In this document: one piece after another, positions 20,144 through 25,926 of the stretch
How the letters are laid out: the number at the start of each line of letters is the position of its first letter
How positions within the stretch are numbered: the first letter of the stretch is position 1
Assembly: GCA_017538685.1 (NCBI GenBank)
Contig: JAFYIK010000103.1
Span: forward strand, 1 to 25,926
Source of the DNA: Bacteroidales bacterium
Lineage (GTDB): Bacteria; Bacteroidota; Bacteroidia; Bacteroidales; UBA932
DNA length: 25,926 bases
Reading direction: 5' to 3'
Translations under genes and position numbers: made by a program
Notes under the pieces: model-generated
Databases searched by the model: none
What the model was told of the DNA's origin: nothing
What the model saw: the letters and a program-made list of their open reading frames with translations, nothing else

Positions 20144-20850
20144 CGGACTACGGCAAACTCTACCTCATCCCCTCCCCCCTTGGCGACAACGATCCCGCGG
20201 AGGTAATTCCCGGCCCCACGCTGGAGCTCCTTCAGAGCATAAAGACCTACGTGGTGGAGGACGCGCGCACGGTGCGCCGTTACCTTTCGCGCGCCGGGCT
20301 TAAGGGCCATATCGACGAGCTGCGGATGGTGGAGCTCAGCGAGCACACCACCGGGCAGGAGGTGGAGGCGATGGTGCAGCTCTTCGAGGGCGGCGCGAGC
20401 GTCGGGCTGATAAGCGAAGCGGGGCTTCCGGCCGTAGCCGACCCCGGCGCCGCCCTGGTCGCCCTCTGCCACCGCCGTGGAATCGAGGTAGTGCCGCAGG
20501 TGGGCCCCTCGTCGTTGATGATGGCCCTGATGGGCAGCGGCCTGGACGGTCAGTCGTTCGCCTTCCGTGGGTATCTCCCTGCGAAGACCGACGCCCGCCG
20601 CGCCGCAATCAAGGATGCCGAGCGCCTCTCCGGCCAGCTGCGTCAGACCCAGATTTTCATCGAAACGCCCTACCGCAACGACTCGCTGCTGGCGGATCTG
20701 CTCGCGGGCCTCGCGGACAGCACTATGCTCTGCCTCGCGGCGGACATCACCCTCCCTACCCAGTTCATACGCACATATAGCGTCGGGCGCTGGAAGAAGG
20801 AGCATTTCACAATAGGTAAAAGACCCTGCGTATTCCTGATACTCAAATGA
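20140..20850 (+). CDS. RsmI-like SAM-dependent methyltransferase
   Basis: A 236-aa tetrapyrrole-methylase-fold protein of the RsmI group (RsmI 2'-O-methylates C1402 of 16S rRNA). It shows the N-terminal LYLIPSPLGDN, EDARTVRRYL (40-49), LISEAGLPAVADPGA (90-104), VGPSSLMMALMGSG, FRGYLP and a final GKRPCVFLI. Motifs deviate from E. coli RsmI (LYLVATPIGN and DAGTP, from memory) and the C-terminal helical domain is absent, so this may be a paralogue with another target rather than RsmI itself. It overlaps tamB by 4 nt (ATGA) and folB by 4 nt. Confidence 0.85.
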   Translation: MTDYGKLYLIPSPLGDNDPAEVIPGPTLELLQSIKTYVVEDARTVRRYLSRAGLKGHIDELRMVELSEHTTGQEVEAMVQLFEGGASVGLISEAGLPAVADPGAALVALCHRRGIEVVPQVGPSSLMMALMGSGLDGQSFAFRGYLPAKTDARRAAIKDAERLSGQLRQTQIFIETPYRNDSLLADLLAGLADSTMLCLAADITLPTQFIRTYSVGRWKKEHFTIGKRPCVFLILK

Positions 20851-21197
20851 AAGGCACGATAGAACTCAAAGGATTGGAATTCCACGCCTACCACGGCTGC
20901 TTCGATTTCGAGCGTGAGGAAGGCACGGACTACCTGGTGGATTTCGAGGCCGAGCTCGACATCAGCAAGGCCGCGGAAAGCGACAGGCTTGAGGACACCC
21001 TGGACTATGGCCGGGTGTGCGATATAATCGCCGAGCAGATGGACACGCCCTCCAATTTGCTGGAACACGTCGCCGGGCGCATAATCGCCGCCGTCCGGAA
21101 GGAATATCCGGAAGTGGGCCGCATACGCCTCAGGATATCCAAAATGTACCCGCCCGTCGAAGGGCTGGAGTCTGCAACTCTGACGGTAGAAGACTGA
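20847..21197 (+). CDS. folB: Dihydroneopterin aldolase
   Basis: Splits 7,8-dihydroneopterin to 6-hydroxymethyl-7,8-dihydropterin and glycolaldehyde in folate synthesis. The 116-aa protein has the family size. It carries IELKGLEFHAYHGCFDFEREEG, with the conserved Glu22, the central LDYGRVCDII and LLEHVAGRII segments, and the catalytic Lys99 in RISKMYPPVEG. It overlaps the preceding gene by 4 nt (ATGA) and the next by 1 nt. Other folate genes are not in the window. Confidence 0.95.
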   Translation: MKGTIELKGLEFHAYHGCFDFEREEGTDYLVDFEAELDISKAAESDRLEDTLDYGRVCDIIAEQMDTPSNLLEHVAGRIIAAVRKEYPEVGRIRLRISKMYPPVEGLESATLTVED

Positions 21198-22426
21198 TGA
21201 AGATAGCGTTCACCACCCTCGGCTGCAAGCTCAACTACGCGGAGACCAGCACCTACGAAAGGGGCTTCCGCGCGGCGGGGCTGGAAGTCGTTTCGTGGCG
21301 CTCCCAGGCCGATCTGTACCTGGTAAACACCTGCTCAGTCACCGCCACTGCGGACCAGAAATCGCGCAGCCTCATCCGTAAGCTGCATCGCGTGAATCCT
21401 TCGGCGAAGATAGTCGTGACCGGCTGCTCTGCCGAGCTGCGCCGCACGGAGATCTCCGGCATAGAAGGTGTTTGGAAGGTATTCGGCTGCAAGGAAAAAA
21501 CTCGTGTGGTCCCCGAGTGCCTGAAGGGGCTCGGCCTTGCCTGCGAGGATGTGCCGGAAGATGCCGTGTTCGGCGCGTACAGCACCGGCGAGCGCACCAG
21601 GAGTTTCCTTAAAGTCCAGGACGGTTGCGACAATTACTGCAAGTACTGCACAGTCCCCTACGCCCGGGGCGGCAGCAGGAACCTGCCGGTCTGCGAGTGC
21701 GTGCGGATGGCGGCCGAAATCGCCGCCCAGGGCGTGAAGGAGATAGTGCTGACCGGCGTGAACACCGGCGATTTCGGCCGCAGCACCGGGGAGAGTTTTC
21801 TCAGCCTTCTTCAGGCGCTGAACGCTGTGGAGGGCATAGAACGATATCGCATTTCGAGCATAGAGCCCAATCTTTTGAGTCCGGAGATTATCGACTGGAT
21901 AGCCTCAGGCACCAAGTTCCAGCCGCATTTCCATATCCCGCTGCAGACAGGTTCGGACACGCTGCTTTCCGCTATGGGACGTCACTACGACACCGCCTTT
22001 TTCGCGGAGAAACTGGCATATATACGCAAAGTGATGGGTGGCGGAGTTTTCTTCGGAATCGACGTTATGGTCGGCCTGCCCGGAGAGACTCCCGAGCTCT
22101 TCGAAGAAACGGTGGCTTTCCTCGGGCGCATCCGCCCCGCCTTCATCCACGTATTCCCCTACTCCCGCAGGCCGGGCACTCCCGCGGCCTCGATGCAAGG
22201 GCAGGTGGACGAAGAGGAGAAAAAGCGCAGGGTCGCAGTGCTCGAAGAATTGTGTGCGCAGCTACACGAAGAGTTCGTCGCTTCACAAAAAGGCACACGC
22301 GTGCAGGTTCTGTTCGAGTCCAAGGAAAAAGACGGCACAATGGGCGGATATTCAGGCAATTACATCAGGGTCACAAGGCCCTTTGACCCGGCTCTTTCGG
22401 GCCGTATAGTGGAGGTAGAGTTATGA
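21197..22426 (+). CDS. mtaB: tRNA t6A37 methylthiotransferase MtaB
   Basis: A radical-SAM enzyme that adds a methylthio group to C2 of t6A37, giving ms2t6A in tRNAs that read ANN codons. The 409-aa protein has three domains. The UPF0004 part carries Cys10 (LGCKLN), Cys46 (NTCSVTA) and Cys77 (TGCSAE) for one [4Fe-4S] cluster. The radical-SAM part carries Cys144, Cys148 and Cys151 (CDNYCKYC) followed by TVPYARGGSRN. A TRAM domain ends the protein (about 360-409). The LGCKLN form of the first motif separates MtaB from MiaB (LGCQMN) and RimO. The start is the ATG overlapping the folB stop by 1 nt; a 60-residue in-frame extension would run through folB. The substrate depends on TsaD, encoded divergently upstream. 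Confidence 0.94.
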   Translation: MKIAFTTLGCKLNYAETSTYERGFRAAGLEVVSWRSQADLYLVNTCSVTATADQKSRSLIRKLHRVNPSAKIVVTGCSAELRRTEISGIEGVWKVFGCKEKTRVVPECLKGLGLACEDVPEDAVFGAYSTGERTRSFLKVQDGCDNYCKYCTVPYARGGSRNLPVCECVRMAAEIAAQGVKEIVLTGVNTGDFGRSTGESFLSLLQALNAVEGIERYRISSIEPNLLSPEIIDWIASGTKFQPHFHIPLQTGSDTLLSAMGRHYDTAFFAEKLAYIRKVMGGGVFFGIDVMVGLPGETPELFEETVAFLGRIRPAFIHVFPYSRRPGTPAASMQGQVDEEEKKRRVAVLEELCAQLHEEFVASQKGTRVQVLFESKEKDGTMGGYSGNYIRVTRPFDPALSGRIVEVEL

Positions 22427-23283
22427 AAGCGAAGCTGACTTTTCTTGGAACCGGCACCTCGCAGGGTGTGCCCATCATCGCCTGCGACTGCCCCGTCTGC
22501 ACCTCACCCGACCCGCGCGACAAGCGTCTGCGCGCATCGGTGCTGGTCGAATACGGCGGGCTCACGATAGTGGTGGACTGCGGACCGGATTTCCGCCTTC
22601 AGATGCTCCGCCTGGGAGTGCATCACATCGATGCCGTGCTGCTCACGCACAACCATAAAGACCACACCGGAGGCCTGGACGAACTGCGGTCGTTCAACCT
22701 GATGGAGCGCAAGCCCGTGAACATCTACTGCGAGCCGTATGTGGAGCACTCGATGCGTCAGGAGTACAGCTACGCCTTCGCGCAGCCCCGCTACCCCGGG
22801 TCGCCGGAATGGAATGTGCATAATATCGACGGCGCCCACCCATTCAAGGTCCACTCAAACGCGTCCGAACCCACTCTCGTCTGGGTTTCAGGGACAGGAT
22901 ACCACTATGAACGACCGGGAGTCGAAGGCCCGGTTCCCGAAGTCGAAATAATCCCCATCCAAGGCTGGCACCACAAACAGAAAACGCAATCGGTGCTGGG
23001 CTACCGCTTCGGCGACATCGCCTACCTCACGGATATGAACCTGATTGAAGACGCCGAATTCGAAAAACTCTGCGGCCTGAAAGCCGTCACCATCAACTGC
23101 GTCAAGCGCACCCCGCACTTCTCTCACTTCTCGCTCGACGAAGCCCTCGCCTTCTTCGAGAGAGTCGGCGCGGAGCAATCCTACATCACCCACATTTCCC
23201 ATATGCTCCCCGCCCACGCCGCCTTCGACGCCGAACTCCCTGCAAATGTTCACCCGGCGTATGATGGGCTGGTGATAGAGTAA
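22423..23283 (+). CDS. MBL-fold metallo-hydrolase, PhnP-like
   Basis: A 286-aa metallo-beta-lactamase-fold hydrolase. GTGTSQGVP near the start is followed by a Cys cluster (Cys21, Cys23, Cys26 in CDCPVC), as in PhnP-type phosphodiesterases with a structural zinc. The two-metal motif is HNHKDH (76-81), then a GWHH segment and AYLTDMN, and a final ITHISHMLPAH. PhnP cleaves cyclic ribose phosphates in phosphonate breakdown, but no phn genes are near, so the substrate here is unknown. It is the last gene of the tamB operon, overlapping mtaB by 4 nt. The stop codon touches the left arm of a long inverted repeat. Confidence 0.88.
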   Translation: MKAKLTFLGTGTSQGVPIIACDCPVCTSPDPRDKRLRASVLVEYGGLTIVVDCGPDFRLQMLRLGVHHIDAVLLTHNHKDHTGGLDELRSFNLMERKPVNIYCEPYVEHSMRQEYSYAFAQPRYPGSPEWNVHNIDGAHPFKVHSNASEPTLVWVSGTGYHYERPGVEGPVPEVEIIPIQGWHHKQKTQSVLGYRFGDIAYLTDMNLIEDAEFEKLCGLKAVTINCVKRTPHFSHFSLDEALAFFERVGAEQSYITHISHMLPAHAAFDAELPANVHPAYDGLVIE

Positions 23284-23457
23284 GCCGGGTGCCGTTGGGG
23301 TTCGAGGGGCTCGTCTCGCAAGTCTTTGACTTGCTCGCTCGTACCCTTCCATCCTATCCTACGTCATCGCTTCGCGATAACTTGTCTAGGACGGACCCTT
23401 ACCCTCTTCCCATGGACCGGGGTGGCCATGCCCTCGAACCCCCAACGGCACCCGGCT
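23283..23457. repeat. 175-nt element with 26/27-nt inverted ends and internal hairpins
   Basis: The left arm (23283-23308, starting AGCCGGGTGCCGTTGGGG) pairs with the right arm (23431-23457, ending CGGCACCCGGCT). The match is perfect apart from one extra C in the right arm. Inside are three separate stems. GCAAGTC/GACTTGC (23318-23334) has a TTT loop. TCCTA/TAGGA (23357-23391) encloses ATCGC/GCGAT with a TTC loop. CATGG/CCATG (23411-23430) abuts the right arm. The element begins on the last base of the hydrolase stop codon. It has no T-run. Possible natures are a structured RNA, a REP/MITE-type element or an unusual 3' end. Confidence 0.75.
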
Positions 23458-23592
23458 GACAAATTTGATATGCGGAATGTAAGCGTCTAATAATCAATCA
23501 TTTACACAATTCGACGCACCGTCAAATGGGGATATCAATTTCGATAATTCCTTGATTATCAACAACTTACATCACACGCCCTTAGACAAGGA
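23458..23592. other. AT-rich gene-free region with nested inverted repeats
   Basis: No coding sequence is seen between the 175-nt element and recQ. Imperfect dyads are nested here: AAATTTGATAT (23461-23471) with ATATCAATTT (23532-23541), GCGTC with GACGC (23483-23487 and 23513-23517), and ATAATCAA (23490-23497) with TTGATTAT (23552-23559). It also holds the third copy of TGATNNTCAANNACTTA (23553-23569). No terminator for recQ is recognisable. Confidence 0.5.
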
Positions 23593-25434
23593 CTAATGAT
23601 CTAGTAGTTCTCTTGCGATTTCGGGGGCTAATGGACTAAGTCCAGAAGAAGGGTCGGTGAGATAGTTTTTAAGGTCAGTTTCGGTCCAATTGGGATTATC
23701 GGAGAACCATTTTTTAAGGATTTTGCGATCCTGTGAGCGACGGGCGCGGCAGACGTCGCAGGTGCCGCAGGGCGCCGGGTCAGTCTGCCCGAAGTAGCGC
23801 AGGAGGTACGAGGCGCGGCACTCGCCGGTCTCGCTGACGTAGTCGAGAACGGCCTGCCCGCGCTCGTGGAAAGCGCTGCGGAGCATTTCGTACTTCTCCT
23901 TCTGAAGATCCAGGTTTCCGGGCATCAGGCGGTTGTGCCGCAGCATTATGATGGTGCTGTTGTCGCACGGCACATAGCGGATAATGTGCGCCAGCGAGAG
24001 TTCATAGAGCATCTTGCGCAGCGAGGGCACGGTAATTCCTAGCTTTCCGCAGACAAATTCTTCGTCGATGGGCACCGGATATGAGAAGATGCCGGTGTAC
24101 AGCCGCATAAGCGTCTCCAGCAGATTCACGAGCGCGGCGTCGCCAAGGTCGATGTCGTAGAGCCTCGAGCGGTCGGGAACTATCTTCACGCGGGTGGGGA
24201 TATCCACGTCTTCGCTGTAGACAATATGCCCCGATGTTTCTAGGTAATGCAGGGCGTAATGAACGCTCGAGCTGCTGAGGCTGAAGCGCTTGCAGAACTC
24301 TTCTATGCTGAATTTCAGCTCGCGGCCGACTCCCGCTTCGTAGGGGATGCCGTAGAAGACGTGCAGTTTCTGGTAGACGTCTTCGATATAGCTCAGCGCG
24401 GGGAAACTCACGCTCTCCAGCTGGCGCAGGCGGTCGGCGTCCTTCGCGTTCCAGAGCAGCACGGCATAGGAGCGCTTGCCGTCCCTTCCGGCACGCCCGG
24501 CTTCCTGGAAATACGCTTCCGGCGAGTCGGGGAGGTCGCAGTGGATCACGAAACGGACATCCGGTTTGTCTATGCCCATTCCGAAGGCGTTCGTGCACAC
24601 CATCACGCGCGTGCGGCCGGTCTTCCAGGCTTCCTGGCGGGTGCTGCGCGAGGCGGCGGACAGTCCGGCGTGGTAATAATCCACGCTCACCCCGAGGGCG
24701 CGCAGCTGCGAGGCCAGTTCTTCGCACCCGCGGCGGCTGCGGCGGTAAACGATGCCCGTGCCGGCGACGGAGCTGCATATGCCCGCGATCTGGCCCAGCT
24801 TGTCCTCGCACTCCCGCACGATGTACGAGAGGTTCGGGCGTTCGAAGCCCGACTTCAGCAGGAGCGGCTCGCGGAAGCGGAGCTTGTCCATAATGTCCGC
24901 GCACACCGGGGGCGTGGCCGTGGCCGTAAGGGCTATGACGGGGGCGTCGACCAGCTCACGCAGGGCGCCGATCTGGAGGTAGTCCGGCCGGAAATCGTAG
25001 CCCCACTGCGAGATGCAGTGCGCTTCGTCCACCACTATCAGCGAAACGGGCAGCACGTCCAGGTACGAGCGGAAAAGGGCCGTGCCGAGACGCTCTGGAG
25101 AGACGTAGAGGAACTTCACCTCGCCGTAGGCGGCATTGTTCAGCGCGAGGTCCACTTCCCTGCGCTCCATCCCCGCGTGGATCGCGAGGGCCTTGATGCC
25201 GCGGGCGGCGAGGTTCTGCACCTGGTCCTTCATCAGCGCCACGAGCGGAGTGACCACCAGGGCGAGGCCCTCACGCATCAGCGCGGGGACCTGGAAGCAC
25301 ACGGACTTCCCTCCTCCGGTGGGCAGCACGGCGAGCACGTCCTTGCCCGCGAGAGCCGAATCGATTATCTGCTCCTGCATCGGACGGAACTTTTCGTAGC
25401 CCCAGAACTGCTTTAAAACCTCAAGCGCGGTCAT
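23593..25434 (-). CDS. recQ: ATP-dependent DNA helicase RecQ
   Basis: A 3'-5' superfamily-2 helicase used in recombination and replication repair. The 613-aa protein has Walker A TGGGKS (39-44), DEAH (136-139) within VVDEAHCISQWGYDFRPDY, TATATP, and the late helicase motifs GMGIDKPDVRFVIH and QEAGRAGRDG. A RecQ-C zinc site is formed by Cys539, Cys556, Cys559 and Cys562 (last three in CGTCDVC). The winged-helix segment lies between helicase core and zinc site in the residues after about 380. Only about 50 residues follow the zinc site, too few for an HRDC domain. The start at 25434 is the usual M-x-ALEVLKQFWGYEKFRPMQ; an in-frame ATG at 25515 would place 27 unconserved residues over the promoter region. 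Confidence 0.93.
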   Translation of the reverse strand: MTALEVLKQFWGYEKFRPMQEQIIDSALAGKDVLAVLPTGGGKSVCFQVPALMREGLALVVTPLVALMKDQVQNLAARGIKALAIHAGMERREVDLALNNAAYGEVKFLYVSPERLGTALFRSYLDVLPVSLIVVDEAHCISQWGYDFRPDYLQIGALRELVDAPVIALTATATPPVCADIMDKLRFREPLLLKSGFERPNLSYIVRECEDKLGQIAGICSSVAGTGIVYRRSRRGCEELASQLRALGVSVDYYHAGLSAASRSTRQEAWKTGRTRVMVCTNAFGMGIDKPDVRFVIHCDLPDSPEAYFQEAGRAGRDGKRSYAVLLWNAKDADRLRQLESVSFPALSYIEDVYQKLHVFYGIPYEAGVGRELKFSIEEFCKRFSLSSSSVHYALHYLETSGHIVYSEDVDIPTRVKIVPDRSRLYDIDLGDAALVNLLETLMRLYTGIFSYPVPIDEEFVCGKLGITVPSLRKMLYELSLAHIIRYVPCDNSTIIMLRHNRLMPGNLDLQKEKYEMLRSAFHERGQAVLDYVSETGECRASYLLRYFGQTDPAPCGTCDVCRARRSQDRKILKKWFSDNPNWTETDLKNYLTDPSSGLSPLAPEIARELLDH

Positions 25435-25439
25435 CTTTG

Positions 25440-25481
25440 CAAAAATACCAAATTGTTGTGATTTGTCTATTAGCAAATTTA
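25440..25481 (-). promoter_or_regulatory. Two candidate -7 boxes of recQ
   Basis: On the minus strand, TATTTTTG (25440-25447) ends 5 nt before the ATG and would give a leaderless mRNA. TAAATTTG (25474-25481) would give a leader of about 35 nt. Neither has a TTG at the best -33 distance, so the choice is open. Confidence 0.4.
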
Positions 25482-25492
25482 TGCTAAATTTG
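25462..25492 (+). promoter_or_regulatory. pckA promoter
   Basis: TTTG (25462-25465), a 19-nt spacer and TAAATTTG (25485-25492), a full consensus match. The leader before the ATG at 25541 would be about 45 nt. CAAATTT (25474-25480) and AAATTTG (25486-25492) form a dyad that overlaps the -7 box and also contains the upstream recQ candidate box. Confidence 0.75.
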
Positions 25493-25540
25493 TTCCGGAT
25501 TTCAGGCTTAGGCAAAATCTTTAATTTTCACATACAAATT

Positions 25541-25926
25541 ATGGCAAATATCGATCTCAGCAAGTACGGTATCAAAGGAGTTAAGGAAATCCTCTACAAC
25601 CCCACCTACGAAGTCCTTTACAACGAAGAGACCAAACCCGGCCTCGAAGGATTTGACAAAGGACAGGTTACCGAACTCGGCGCTATCAACGTTATGACCG
25701 GAATCTACACCGGCCGTTCTCCCAAAGACAAGTACATCGTCTACGACAAGACCACCAAAGAAGGCGCTCCCGGCGAAATCTGGTGGACTACGGAAGGTTA
25801 TCCGAACGATAACCACAAGATGTCCGAGAAGACCTGGAAGGCCGTCAAGAAGCTCGCCCTCGGCCAGCTAAGCCGCAAGAGGCTCTTCGTGGTGGACGGT
25901 TTCTGCGGAACACACGCAGACACCCG
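25541..25926 (+). CDS. pckA: Phosphoenolpyruvate carboxykinase (ATP), 5' part only
   Basis: The first 128 codons of the ATP-type enzyme, which interconverts oxaloacetate and PEP. In many gut Bacteroidetes it fixes CO2 on the way to succinate. The visible part carries IKGVKEILYNPTYEVLYNEE and the substrate-binding GIYTGRSPKDKYIV (about 54-67), then GEIWWTTEGYPND and KRLFVVDGFCG. The nucleotide-binding and catalytic motifs lie beyond the window end. The ATG follows a consensus promoter and is divergent from recQ. Confidence 0.93.
   Translation, partial: MANIDLSKYGIKGVKEILYNPTYEVLYNEETKPGLEGFDKGQVTELGAINVMTGIYTGRSPKDKYIVYDKTTKEGAPGEIWWTTEGYPNDNHKMSEKTWKAVKKLALGQLSRKRLFVVDGFCGTHADT

Noticed and set aside
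21017..21196. In-frame upstream extension of mtaB by 60 codons
   Set aside because: It overlaps folB in another frame. MtaB proteins start just before the LGCKLN motif, which follows the ATG at 21197.
24247..25416. Plus-strand open frame of 389 codons opposite recQ
   Set aside because: Antisense shadow of the helicase gene, rich in Ala, Glu, Val and His, with no motif or promoter.

Overview
The window looks like a chromosomal segment of a GC-rich member of the Bacteroidales, probably an uncultured gut-type lineage. The pointers are Bacteroidetes-type promoters (TTTG or TTG, a 19-20 nt spacer, then TAnnTTTG) in most intergenic regions, near absence of Shine-Dalgarno sites, a Bacteroidetes-style TamB next to tsaD, a Tricorn-like S41 protease, a signal-peptide LacZ, and an ATP-type PEP carboxykinase. 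The assignment to order is inference. No rRNA, CRISPR array, phage gene or transposase gene is visible.

Layout. (1) 1-3007, minus strand: the 5' end of an unrecognised gene (1-162), then a three-gene unit read leftward: a membrane-anchored TPR protein, a YebC/PmpR-family protein, and rmlB. (2) 3124-12248, plus strand: a Tricorn-like S41 protease, a DPM1-like glycosyltransferase, tex and a secreted GH2 beta-galactosidase, with overlaps or gaps of a few bases. (3) 12277-12349: tRNA-Thr(CGU) with a terminator. (4) 12390-14476: an FAD-dependent dehydrogenase gene bracketed by a near-perfect 37-nt inverted repeat and an outer 32-nt direct repeat, with several hairpins. (5) 14477-15499 minus tsaD, divergent from a tight plus-strand operon at 15551-23283: tamB, an RsmI-like methyltransferase, folB, mtaB and an MBL-fold hydrolase, joined by 1-4 nt overlaps. 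(6) 23283-23592: a long fold-back element with internal hairpins and a further repeat motif. (7) recQ (minus) divergent from pckA (plus, cut by the window end).

How the genes relate. TsaD installs t6A at tRNA position 37 and MtaB converts t6A to ms2t6A, so two successive steps of one modification pathway flank tamB. The rest are housekeeping or envelope functions: TPR and TamB proteins in protein export or envelope assembly, the S41 protease and LacZ as exported hydrolases, GT2 in lipid-linked mannose transfer, and rmlB in dTDP-sugar synthesis.

The coding content is ordinary. The least explained material lies between genes: a ~175-nt element with 26/27-nt inverted ends and three internal hairpins (23283-23457), the nested repeats around the FAD gene, a motif TGATNNTCAANNACTTA found in three intergenic places, two paired 35-nt palindromes beside rmlB, an almost symmetrical shared promoter between tsaD and tamB, and several -7 boxes so near start codons that near-leaderless mRNAs are predicted. 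No gene cluster that clearly forms a new system was found.
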